Assembly (NCBI GenBank): GCA_902772795.1
Contig: CACYBZ010000479.1
Location: forward strand, 1-6,866
Length of the DNA stretch: 6,866 nucleotides
Reading direction: 5' to 3'
Source: an uncultured Ruminococcus sp.
GTDB taxonomy: Bacteria > Bacillota > Clostridia > Oscillospirales > Acutalibacteraceae
The notes beneath the pieces are model-generated. The model saw only the letters and a list, made by a program, of their open reading frames with translations, did no database searches and was not told the origin of the DNA. Made by a program: the position numbers and the translations under genes. Positions 1 to 6,764 of this stretch are shown here, in pieces (the first letter of the stretch is position 1; every line of letters starts with the position of its first letter).

Positions 1-885
1 CTTCCACATGGAAAATCTGTGGGAAGATGAGTTATCCTCACTTGTTCCTACTACCTTGAAACGTTCAAACAGTCTGGCAACAACCTGAAAATTCTCTGAC
101 AGCATATTCAGAATGCCCAGCAATATCAGCAGAATCAACAGGACTTTGAACAGATTTCCTACCTTTCCCCTGTTGGCAATCATATACAGAATACCCACTG
201 AAAGAACACTCCATACCAGAACTCCACGTTTTGCCGTCATCAGCAGTGCCGTGAAAGACATCAGTATCAGAACCAGATTCGCTATTTCGGCTTTATTGAT
301 TTTTATCTTGAACCCATTGTCAGCAAGATATCCTACACAGGTAATCACAAACAACAAGGAAATATTCAGGGCATTGATGGAATAGTGAGAGGCAATCCCT
401 GCACGATAAGGATACGCCCCCCGTGATGTTCCGTCAGGAATAAAACCGTAAAATCCTGTGACCATACTGTACAGGCTGGGAAAAAGAAAAAAGAAAAATG
501 TGAAAAATACAAAAACAAACAGTAAAAATTTGGCAATATTCAATGCCACAGATACCCATTGTTCATTGTTCCCCGCTACCAGGACAAACAGAATGCAAAT
601 GATAATCTGCAACGAACCGAATTTTACCCTGAATATTCCCATAAGGGCAAAAATCCCCACCAACAGCCAGAATAACATATATGTCGGTATCTTTGACGGT
701 ATTTTCAACAGTAAAAACCTGTCACTGTTGGCAAGCATTGCCAATATCAGCACTCCGCCAAGAAGAACATATCTTGACCAACTGCCTGTTGCTCTGGCTA
801 TGATGTTCGAGTAGGAGGCGTATCCCAGCATGAACAACATCATCAGAATTATAAATATTTTCTTTGTGGTAACTTTCATTGACAT
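1..885 (-). CDS. O-antigen polymerase/ligase-like membrane protein (Wzy/WaaL type), 3' part outside window
   Basis: Seen: an open minus-strand frame of 295 codons from ATG at 885, still open at base 1, so the C-terminus is missing. About eight or nine hydrophobic segments are visible (roughly residues 8-27, 39-58, 66-84, 90-104, 115-138, 172-187, 201-217, 222-238, 246-262). The stretch GIASHYSINA (163-172), then LLMTAKRG (214-221) and RFSMWK (290-295), matches the pattern of the Wzy_C/O-antigen ligase family: a Gly/His loop, an Arg after a membrane helix, and a later R-x-x-x-W. Residues 120-135 are unusually Phe-rich (10 of 16). Family knowledge: these inner-membrane enzymes polymerise undecaprenyl-linked repeat units or ligate glycans on the outer face. 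Start choice: the upstream glycosyltransferase stops at 889. An in-frame GTG lies at 888 and a second ATG at 879. ATG 885 has a weak GGAT about 6 bases upstream, while AAAAGGA further up would suit GTG 888. The tight spacing implies co-transcription and translational coupling. Polymerase versus ligase cannot be decided from this fragment. Confidence 0.85.
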   Translation of the reverse strand, partial: MSMKVTTKKIFIILMMLFMLGYASYSNIIARATGSWSRYVLLGGVLILAMLANSDRFLLLKIPSKIPTYMLFWLLVGIFALMGIFRVKFGSLQIIICILFVLVAGNNEQWVSVALNIAKFLLFVFVFFTFFFFLFPSLYSMVTGFYGFIPDGTSRGAYPYRAGIASHYSINALNISLLFVITCVGYLADNGFKIKINKAEIANLVLILMSFTALLMTAKRGVLVWSVLSVGILYMIANRGKVGNLFKVLLILLILLGILNMLSENFQVVARLFERFKVVGTSEDNSSSHRFSMWK

Positions 886-888
886 CAC

Positions 889-2034
889 TTATCCGTTTAT
901 CCTTTTCTTTGTCGTTTCACTGTACACACGGTTCAGCTTTCCTGCAACAGCCTCAGGAGAAAAATTTTCCAGAACATAACTTCTTATGCTTTCTCTGTTA
1001 TATGTCGTATGCGTATTGTACATATCCGCCAGTGCACGGGCAAGCACTTCCTCATTTCCTGCCTTTATCAGAATACCGTTATTGTTATTGACAAAATTTT
1101 CGGGACCTCCGCTTTTCGTCGCAATAACGGGTAATCCCATCGCCATTGCCTCAATACAGACAACACCAAATGTTTCCACATCAGAGGCAAGAACAAAACA
1201 GTCTGCCTGTTTCATACTTTCTGCTATTTCTTTACGTGGTCTTGCTCCGTGCAACGTAATTATGCCGTTCATCTTGTTTTCTGTAATAAGGGCTTCCAGA
1301 TTTTCTCTTTCTTCACCTTTGCCGAAAATATCCAGCGATATATCCTGATGTTCCTGATACATTCGCACAAACGCCCTTATCAGCATATCCATATGTTTCC
1401 GCTTTATCAACGCTCCCACGCTCACAACCCTGAATCCGTCATGATGCCCCCTGCTATTCTCTGCACAAAAACTCTCTGTATCGGCTATGTTGGGAATGAT
1501 TTCCGCTTTCACCCCGAAATGATTTTCTATTGTCTGTGCAATACGCTTTCCTACCGCTATCACTGTATCATAATGACAATAGGTATCCCTCCCCAGTCTG
1601 ACAAGTGCCTCGGGAATTACTGCATTGTTCATTGTGGAAAGATGTTCCGTCATTACCAACGGTACACCCTTGTTTCTGACTGCCTTCGCCGTTGCATAAC
1701 TGATTTCCAGAAAATGTGCATGTATCACATCAGGATTTCCATATTTTCTGACACATCTGTTATACAGTCTTCTGATTACTGCCGTTCTTATACGCAGTAA
1801 AAGTTTTTTCGGCAATTTTCCGCACGGAATATTGACCGCCTCAATTTTTACACCATCTTTTTCAAAACTTTCATTGCCCCATTTTCTTTTTCTCCGCAGT
1901 GACCTGATGTCATTTACCAGAAAAATAACTTCATGTCCGCTTTTTGCCAGTGCTTTCGCCTGGTCAAATTCAAATATTCCGTTTGTCACATACTTCTCTG
2001 ACGGATATCCTCTTGATATCATAAATATTCTCAT
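889..2034 (-). CDS. Glycosyltransferase family 4 (GT-B fold), 381 aa
   Basis: Seen: a complete GT4-type protein. The N-terminal Rossmann half opens MRIFMISRGYPSE with a glycine-rich acceptor-side loop. PDVIHAHFLE (101-110) is the usual 'D-x-x-H-x-H' strand. The C-terminal nucleotide-sugar half begins near 200 with VVSVGALIKRKH (203-214) and FGKGEERENL (237-246), and carries the EX7E signature E287...E295 (ETFGVVCIE) followed by AMGLPVIAT and SGGPEN. Family knowledge: retaining transferases using NDP-sugars on a lipid-linked acceptor at the cytoplasmic membrane face. Donor and acceptor cannot be read from sequence. Start choice: the frame is open 28 codons further to a TTG at 2118, directly after an in-frame TGA. 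That extension has no ribosome site, and GT4 proteins typically begin at the 'MRIF' strand, so ATG 2034 is chosen. Its own Shine-Dalgarno is weak (AAGAAAGAG about 9 bases upstream). It is separated from the fusion gene by about 250 bases holding a structured repeat, so it may have its own promoter. The Wzy-like gene follows after 3 bases. Confidence 0.93.
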   Translation of the reverse strand: MRIFMISRGYPSEKYVTNGIFEFDQAKALAKSGHEVIFLVNDIRSLRRKRKWGNESFEKDGVKIEAVNIPCGKLPKKLLLRIRTAVIRRLYNRCVRKYGNPDVIHAHFLEISYATAKAVRNKGVPLVMTEHLSTMNNAVIPEALVRLGRDTYCHYDTVIAVGKRIAQTIENHFGVKAEIIPNIADTESFCAENSRGHHDGFRVVSVGALIKRKHMDMLIRAFVRMYQEHQDISLDIFGKGEERENLEALITENKMNGIITLHGARPRKEIAESMKQADCFVLASDVETFGVVCIEAMAMGLPVIATKSGGPENFVNNNNGILIKAGNEEVLARALADMYNTHTTYNRESIRSYVLENFSPEAVAGKLNRVYSETTKKRING

Positions 2035-2070
2035 CTGTAAAAACTCTTTCTTTGCTAAAAATCTGAAACT

Positions 2071-2084
2071 CCGCAACAATGCGG
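2071..2084 (-). other. Small hairpin in the leader of the 889-2034 glycosyltransferase gene
   Basis: A 5-bp stem (CCGCA/TGCGG) with a 4-base loop lies in the 84 bases between the repeat and the ATG at 2034. A 15-codon ORF (ATG at 2102, reading MRKSFRPHCCGVSDF, stop TAG) spans it. There is no U-run after the hairpin, so it is not an intrinsic terminator. It could be leader structure or a decayed extension of the neighbouring repeat. Function unknown. Confidence 0.3.
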
Positions 2085-2120
2085 TCGGAATGATTTTCTC
2101 ATCGTATAGCTCTGACAATC

Positions 2121-2225
2121 AAAAGTTTTTGTCAAACTTTTTTCAAAAAGTTTGTGGGGGCTTGGGGGTAACGCCCCCAAACAGGATTTTTAAGGGCGGT
2201 AGCCCTTAAACTCCCCAAAATTCCA
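2121..2225 (-). repeat. Three-hairpin structured repeat, copy 1 (reads C-B-A on the minus strand)
   Basis: Seen: three adjacent inverted repeats. Hairpin C is at 2189-2210 (9-bp stem TTTAAGGGC/GCCCTTAAA, loop GGTA on the plus strand). Hairpin B is at 2162-2180 (7-bp stem TTGGGGG/CCCCCAA, loop CGTTA on the minus strand). Hairpin A is at 2133-2154 (9-10 bp stem CAAACTTTTT/AAAAAGTTTG). On the minus strand the C-B linker contains TCCTG, the B-A linker is GCCCCCA, and GGAATTT precedes hairpin C. All of these recur in the copy at the right edge of the window, in the opposite orientation. Hairpin A is followed on the minus strand by GACAAAAACTTTTG, not a U-run, so it does not look like a standard Rho-independent terminator. 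It sits between the pyruvyltransferase fusion and the next glycosyltransferase and may affect read-through between them. Confidence 0.85.
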
Positions 2226-2253
2226 GACAAAATCTGCTTACGCAAATTTTGTC
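2226..2253 (-). other. Hairpin just downstream of the pyruvyltransferase-fusion gene
   Basis: GACAAAAT and ATTTTGTC pair over 8 bp. After one mismatch, TGC/GCA adds 3 bp around a TTAC loop. It lies 33 bases past the TAA of the fusion gene and directly beside repeat copy 1. There is no uninterrupted U-run after it on the minus strand, so calling it a terminator is weak. It may be mRNA 3'-end structure or an extra module of the repeat. It has no clear counterpart in the right-hand copy, where only a short GAAAT/ATTTC pair (6754-6772) sits in the equivalent place. Confidence 0.5.
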
Positions 2254-2285
2254 AATAACCATTTCATTGTTAACAACTGTTGCCA

Positions 2286-4583
2286 TTATTTTATCTTCAG
2301 CAGGATTCTTCGGATATATTCCTTACCATATCCTTTTATATTCCATTCACCATATTTTTTTGCCGATTGTTCATACGATATTTCCATCGCTTTCAGACAG
2401 CTTCTTCTTCTTAACGGTTCCTGCTTCGGCTTTGTCAGCGAATTCTGTACCGTTTCTTCTTTCTGCAGGGCAAACAACATCCCACTGCCCACAGCTTCAC
2501 GCAAAAACTTTTCTCCTTTTTCGCTGTTCGTGATGACCAGCGATACCCCTAATTTATCTTTGAGTTCCCTGTGATACTTTTCTATGCCCCAGTAGTCACC
2601 TATGGTAATATCTCCCACACGGTTATAATTGCTGTACATACAGTGAAAACAGGATTTTCGGTTAATCAGTCCGTGCGAAAACATGACAGAATAGGCTTTC
2701 AGCCAACCGTTATTGCGATATGTCTTGCCGTCAATCTCCGCTGATACACAGTATCCCTGCCACCCGATTTTCTTGTCCCGTTGCGTGAGCTGTGTAAGCG
2801 TTCCTTTCGACTGCAGATAGTCTGTATATATGGCAAACATCTTCGGCGACGGCACTCCGTGACATATGATATCACACAAAATCAGATTATCATAGTCTTT
2901 CTGCAAATATTTTTTCAGTCCGCCTGTCTGACAGGGCGTACCAATAAACAGAATTCTGTTGCCCTGCTGAAGTTCCTGCCTGATTTCGGCAAAGGTGTTA
3001 CAGGCATTGCCCTGCACATAATACGTCTTTGCCTGTTTTCTGACTTCCTCGTAATTTCGGGCAAAGGTATGTCTGACTTTCCAGTCGTCACCGATTTCCG
3101 AAGCGACTACCTTTCCCCCCTTGTCTATCATATTCCTTGCCAGCAACGAAAACGCTCCGCCTGATGAACTGCGTTTTCTTACTTCATCTTTATTTTTAAA
3201 CGCATAGTAATGCTGTACTTTCGGTATTTCCGCAGTGTAGTTGACCTGACACACACGCCGACACAAATGACACTGTACACATTTCTCCCTGTCAACAGAC
3301 GGTCTTGAAAAACCGTATTCATCTGCCGTCATGGTAACAGCACCTTTCGGACATACTGCCTCACACGCACCGCAACCCGTACATCTGTCATAGGCACAGA
3401 TTTCATATTCCCCTTTCTTACTTCTGGGAACAGACGGCTCTGTCAGAAAATCCACTTTTTCCTGCCCCTCAAAAATTGACGTAGATAAAAATTTCCGTGA
3501 ATATCTGCGGTACGGTGCCAACCGCTTTTCCACTTCTTCATAGTCTATTGGCTGTCTGACATTTTCCTCCGTCATATGGTCTGAAAAAATACGCCCTTCC
3601 AGCCCCGTTATCTGCAGAAGATTCAACAGTCTTTCATCTCTGCCCTCGTCCCCTGAGAGAATTGCCACAAACGGTTTATGCAACAATACAGAAAATGCAA
3701 GACAATGAAATGATGTCGTCACAACCAGTTCAGCGTCATATATCTGCTGAAGAAACTCCTGCGGTGACATGGCAAACGTGACTTTCTGTCCTCGTTTCAG
3801 AAAGTCTTTCGGCTTGACAGAAGACGATAATATATGTTTCTTACCGTCTTCAAACCCCGTTACCAATGAAAAATCATTAAGATTAAATCTTGCATTCATA
3901 TAATAAAAGGTATATCTTTCCGTATTTTCTTTTTCTTTTATGAATTTCTTCCAGTCACTTCCGTCAAGCAGAAAAACAGGGTCAAGCACCAGATGGGCTT
4001 TTCTGTCGGTAAGCTTTCTGATGATTTTTACCCCGTGTTTCTCCCTTGTGGAAAGACATGAAATTCCGTTGAGCAAATCGGCATACCATTTTTCCAGTTC
4101 TTCGGGAATCTCTGCCATACCGAAACTCGATGAATACGCAATTTTCTTTGCCCTGTCACTGACAAAATCCAGAAAATATGCTCCGTCTGTTCCGTTATGT
4201 TCCGCATTCCAGATCTGGTCACTTCCCGAAATAAATTTGTCATACTGATTTTCCAGTACCCGTGCTTCTTCCGTACTGTGATAGACTGTATCTGTCTTTC
4301 TGAGATATCCGTCATAAAATCTGTCGAATTTTTTTCCTCTACTGCGGGCAAAAGGAATTCCGCAAAGGTTTTTCAGAAACGCCCTGCCGTTTTTTTCCCT
4401 TAACGCTTTCTTTATCCTTTTTGCCATATCATATATTTCCGCTCTGCACGGATTGATATAATCAATATATTCACACTCGGCACCCGTCTGCCTAACCGCT
4501 TCCTGCAACGCATAGGCCTGCAGACACGCTCCGTAATTGTAGGCGTTGTGAAAAGATATCAAAGCAACTTTCTTTTTTTCCAT
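2286..4583 (-). CDS. Polysaccharide pyruvyltransferase / 4Fe-4S ferredoxin / FrhB-like fusion protein, 765 aa
   Basis: Seen, numbered from ATG 4583. Residues about 1-360 form a polysaccharide pyruvyltransferase (PS_pyruv_trans) domain: NYGACLQAYALQ near 16-27, SGSDQIWN (119-126), and TSFHCLAFSVLL (290-301) with the family His. Residues about 395-450 hold two 4Fe-4S motifs, C401-x2-C404-x2-C407-x3-C411-P and C435-x2-C438-x2-C441-x3-C445. Residues about 458 to the end match the F420-hydrogenase/dehydrogenase beta-subunit (FrhB) family: SSSGGAF (472-478), GTPCQ (548-552), CDIICHGVPSP (570-580), C645-x2-C648 and GDYWG (662-666). Family knowledge: the first domain transfers a pyruvyl group from PEP to a sugar; FrhB-type domains bind flavin and Fe-S clusters and move electrons. 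In many Clostridia and Bacteroidetes polysaccharide loci these are separate neighbouring genes; here they form one chain with no internal stop. Inference: a pyruvylated or reductively modified sugar. The physiological electron donor is unknown. It starts 8 bases after the upstream glycosyltransferase stop, so the two are surely co-transcribed. Confidence 0.92.
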   Translation of the reverse strand: MEKKKVALISFHNAYNYGACLQAYALQEAVRQTGAECEYIDYINPCRAEIYDMAKRIKKALREKNGRAFLKNLCGIPFARSRGKKFDRFYDGYLRKTDTVYHSTEEARVLENQYDKFISGSDQIWNAEHNGTDGAYFLDFVSDRAKKIAYSSSFGMAEIPEELEKWYADLLNGISCLSTREKHGVKIIRKLTDRKAHLVLDPVFLLDGSDWKKFIKEKENTERYTFYYMNARFNLNDFSLVTGFEDGKKHILSSSVKPKDFLKRGQKVTFAMSPQEFLQQIYDAELVVTTSFHCLAFSVLLHKPFVAILSGDEGRDERLLNLLQITGLEGRIFSDHMTEENVRQPIDYEEVEKRLAPYRRYSRKFLSTSIFEGQEKVDFLTEPSVPRSKKGEYEICAYDRCTGCGACEAVCPKGAVTMTADEYGFSRPSVDREKCVQCHLCRRVCQVNYTAEIPKVQHYYAFKNKDEVRKRSSSGGAFSLLARNMIDKGGKVVASEIGDDWKVRHTFARNYEEVRKQAKTYYVQGNACNTFAEIRQELQQGNRILFIGTPCQTGGLKKYLQKDYDNLILCDIICHGVPSPKMFAIYTDYLQSKGTLTQLTQRDKKIGWQGYCVSAEIDGKTYRNNGWLKAYSVMFSHGLINRKSCFHCMYSNYNRVGDITIGDYWGIEKYHRELKDKLGVSLVITNSEKGEKFLREAVGSGMLFALQKEETVQNSLTKPKQEPLRRRSCLKAMEISYEQSAKKYGEWNIKGYGKEYIRRILLKIK

Positions 4584-4591
4584 CAACTGCG

Positions 4592-5716
4592 TCAACCTCT
4601 TGCTAAACTTTCTTTGTAGAATGACTCTATCTGACCGATAATGTTTTCCTCAAAAAACATACGGCTGTTTCTTATACAAAATTCCGACATCTCGGCATAT
4701 GCTTTCAGCACGTCTTCCACTCTGTCTGCGATGAACTGCGGATTATCTGCATACACCGCATATCCCGCTTTTCCGTCTTCAAAATTTCCGTCAAATCCCT
4801 GCGACTTCGTGTAGAGAATCGGTAAACCCTGCGTCATCGCTTCAGCATATACCCTCCCGAACGTTTCGTTGACGGACGGCAACAGAAAAATATCATGACT
4901 GCGGTACAATTCTATCAGCTCTTCTTTTGTCTTGAACGGTAAAATATCGGTATGTTCATATTTTCGGATTCTTTCGTACTCTTCCCTGTCCTGAACTTCT
5001 CCCACTACTGTAAGCCGTGCCCTGATGTTGCGACGGTTCAGTTCTTCCACAGCTTCACTCGCCACTGTCAGATTTTTAATCGGCCGTATTTTTGCCACAG
5101 CCAGCAGTCGGATTTCGTCGGAATGATTGACCGATTTCCTTGGGCGTGCCAGATGTTCCTGCCAAAACAGTTCCAGACTGTTGCCGATGACAACGGTCTT
5201 TTGTGCAAACCCGTCTTTCATACGCTCCGACAGAAATTTCTTTTCAAATTCCTGCTTATGACAATGCGACAAAAACAATACTCCTGATGAATTTCGGATA
5301 ATCTTCAATGCCATTCTTCGGAAATACGGTATTCTGATAAATCCTGTCAGGTCTGTCACCCTGACGGATACCACATACGGCGTACCATATTTCTTTTTCA
5401 TTCGCATGGCTGAGTATCCGCTACTGAGCAAAAGATGGGCATGGACAAGGTCAAATGCACCAATATCATACGCTTTCTGCAATTCTTTCTCTATTTTCCA
5501 CTGTCTGGGAAAAAACAACATTCTGTCGTATTTGTTCCAGCACTCTTTATGCACCACAAATTCGTCCATAACCGACAGAAATTTTTCGGCAATTCCCTCT
5601 CCGTATTGTGCCGAATTGAATGCTTTCACTTCGTGCCCTCTCTGCATAAGTGCATTCATCTGCTGACGGAACAACAATGCCCTGTGATAAAACGTACAGA
5701 AATACAAAATTTTCAT
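4592..5716 (-). CDS. Glycosyltransferase family 4 (GT-B fold), 374 aa
   Basis: Seen: the N-terminal half begins MKILYFCTFYH, with the strand FDLVHAHLLLSSG (88-100). The C-terminal half has RLLAVAKIRPIKNL (203-216), the phosphate-contacting Arg/Lys loop, then LTVVGE (235-240), DIFLLPS (275-281) and the EX7E signature E284...E292 (ETFGRVYAE), followed by TQGLPILYT. Length is normal for GT4. Family knowledge: transfer of a sugar from an NDP donor to a growing lipid-linked oligosaccharide at the cytoplasmic side of the membrane. Sugar specificity cannot be read. Start: ATG 5716 is preceded by AAAGGTGA (core 5727-5732) with a 10-base spacer, a good site. The gene lies 84 bases after the GT2 stop; that gap contains nothing recognisable beyond this ribosome site. 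It ends 8 bases before the fusion gene start. It is only distantly similar to the other GT4 protein in the window, so it is not a recent duplication. Confidence 0.93.
   Translation of the reverse strand: MKILYFCTFYHRALLFRQQMNALMQRGHEVKAFNSAQYGEGIAEKFLSVMDEFVVHKECWNKYDRMLFFPRQWKIEKELQKAYDIGAFDLVHAHLLLSSGYSAMRMKKKYGTPYVVSVRVTDLTGFIRIPYFRRMALKIIRNSSGVLFLSHCHKQEFEKKFLSERMKDGFAQKTVVIGNSLELFWQEHLARPRKSVNHSDEIRLLAVAKIRPIKNLTVASEAVEELNRRNIRARLTVVGEVQDREEYERIRKYEHTDILPFKTKEELIELYRSHDIFLLPSVNETFGRVYAEAMTQGLPILYTKSQGFDGNFEDGKAGYAVYADNPQFIADRVEDVLKAYAEMSEFCIRNSRMFFEENIIGQIESFYKESLARG
4596..4600 (-). promoter_or_regulatory. Ribosome-binding site that decides the fusion-gene start
   Basis: AGAGG lies inside the end of the upstream glycosyltransferase gene, 12 bases before ATG 4583. 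The frame also has a TTG at 4595, but that codon abuts the AGAGG with no spacer and would overlap the upstream stop. ATG 4583, which gives the family-typical MEKKKVALISF opening, is therefore preferred. Confidence 0.55.
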
Positions 5717-5800
5717 CGTAATGCCATCACCTTTGCTATTTCGGATTCTGCGTTTTCCTTTGTATCCCGCTCTCGGAAACCTCCAACACCGCCGAAAAAC

Positions 5801-6583
5801 TTACTTTTTTAAATACTTTTTTATGTAAATCCTCTTCATACTGGCATGATACGCCCAGCCCATCATGCAAAATACCGACTTCGGCAATGAAAGTTTCTCT
5901 ACGCCTCTGTACAGATACCACGTCCGTTTCATCGCCGAAAACTTGTTGGCACTCAGCGAATTGGGTACTCTGCGATACTGTGCCAGTACTTCGTTCTGTC
6001 CCGTAAAGGTTACGCCGTTTCTTAACAGCTGTAACCATGTGGCTGCGTCCTGTCCCCGTCTGACATTGGGCATTATCAATAATTTCCTGTCAAATTTTTC
6101 TGTGTCAGTAATAACCCCTACTGTCTGTATAATGGTGTTCCTTAAATACTGATTATAGGTCATTGTCTTCGGCATATGAATAATCTTGTTCAGACGTGTT
6201 CCGTCAGACTCTATTTTCTCATAGTCACAGCAGGTAAAGGCAACATCATTTTTTGTCATGAAGTCAATCTGCTTTTCGAGCTTTTCAGGCAACCAGATGT
6301 CATCGGCATCAAGATAAGCAATATACCTTCCTCTTGATACTTCCAGTGCCTTGTTTCTTGCTATGGCTGCACCGCCGTTTTCTGACAACCTGACATACCT
6401 TATCCTGTCGTCTTTCTGCTGATATGACCTGATAATTTCGGCACTGTTGTCCGGTGAACAGTCATCTACTAAAATCATTTCCCAGTTGGTATATGTCTGA
6501 CAAAGAACACTTTCAATCGTCAGGTTAAGATATTGTTCGCAATTATATACAGGTGTAATCACAGAAACAAGTGGCTTCTCCAT
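5801..6583 (-). CDS. Glycosyltransferase family 2 (GT-A fold), 260 aa
   Basis: Seen: a classic GT2 opening VSVITPVYNCEQYL (6-19). WEMILVDDCSPDNS (34-47) supplies the nucleotide-binding Asp pair D40/D41. NGGAAIARNKAL (69-80) is followed by the metal-binding DXD-type motif YLDADD (90-95; D92, D94). RRGQDAATWLQLL (175-187) gives the likely catalytic-base region (D179) and the following Trp. No transmembrane helix is evident; the Lys-rich C-terminus (IKKYLKK) suggests peripheral membrane contact. Length is typical of short capsule/O-antigen GT2 enzymes. Family knowledge: an inverting transferase using an NDP-sugar; donor and acceptor not predictable. Start: ATG 6583 has GGGAG (6594-6598) 10 bases upstream. 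Its A also forms the end of an upstream TGA (TGATG), which would allow coupling to a short ORF. It is the first convincing gene of the transcription unit visible here. Confidence 0.95.
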   Translation of the reverse strand: MEKPLVSVITPVYNCEQYLNLTIESVLCQTYTNWEMILVDDCSPDNSAEIIRSYQQKDDRIRYVRLSENGGAAIARNKALEVSRGRYIAYLDADDIWLPEKLEKQIDFMTKNDVAFTCCDYEKIESDGTRLNKIIHMPKTMTYNQYLRNTIIQTVGVITDTEKFDRKLLIMPNVRRGQDAATWLQLLRNGVTFTGQNEVLAQYRRVPNSLSANKFSAMKRTWYLYRGVEKLSLPKSVFCMMGWAYHASMKRIYIKKYLKK

Positions 6584-6702
6584 CAGTATGACACTCCCTT
6601 TCTGTTATCTGTCCCACACCATTGTATTGCTTTTCCTCCTGCCGAACACGACGACTCCCTTACTGTCCTCACTTTTAAATTACCAAACACGATATATTTC
6701 AT
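6583..6702 (-). CDS. Possible 39-codon ORF coupled to the GT2 gene
   Basis: ATG at 6702, reading MKYIVFGNLKVRT at the start and NRKGVSY at the end, with a TGA whose last base is the first base of the GT2 ATG (TGATG overlap). AAGGGG (6715-6720) lies 12 bases upstream. The peptide has no recognisable domain. The MKYIVFGN opening resembles the first beta strand of nucleotide-binding proteins, so it may be the remnant of a larger gene, a leader peptide aiding GT2 translation, or chance. The region 6703-6764 upstream contains no clear -35/-10 pair. Confidence 0.25.
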   Translation of the reverse strand: MKYIVFGNLKVRTVRESSCSAGGKAIQWCGTDNRKGVSY

Positions 6703-6764
6703 AACCGTTATTTTCCCCTTAAAGATGTTCTTTGCCACCTGATATAAGTTCCAGAAATAAAAGC

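Noticed and set aside
480..520. A-rich tract in the Wzy-like gene as a phase-variable repeat
   Set aside because: The longest single-base run is six and the tract is simply Phe/Val/Leu codons of a membrane helix, too short for typical slipped-strand switching.
113..814. Plus-strand ORFs of 90 and 118 codons (113-385, 458-814)
   Set aside because: They lie antisense to the Wzy-like membrane protein frame, which has clear transmembrane pattern and family motifs; the plus-strand peptides show no domain.
1249..1800. Plus-strand ORF of 183 codons
   Set aside because: It is antisense to a complete GT4 gene with intact motifs, and its His/Tyr/Cys-rich composition is typical of a shadow frame.
2035..2118. 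N-terminal extension of the GT4 protein from TTG 2118
   Set aside because: The TTG is merely the first start-like codon after an in-frame TGA, has no ribosome site, and adds 28 residues not usual for GT4 enzymes.
2133..2154. Hairpin A of repeat copy 1 as a Rho-independent terminator
   Set aside because: The stem is A/T-rich with only a few G-C pairs and is not followed by a U-run in either direction; it is better explained as part of the repeat.
4028..4351. Minus-strand ORF of 107 codons inside the fusion gene
   Set aside because: It is an alternate frame within the pyruvyltransferase domain, which is uninterrupted in its own frame.
5736..6038. Minus-strand ORF of 100 codons overlapping the 3' end of the GT2 gene
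   Set aside because: It is an alternate frame across the GT2 C-terminus and the 84-base gap; the GT2 frame is full length, and the peptide has no recognisable motif.
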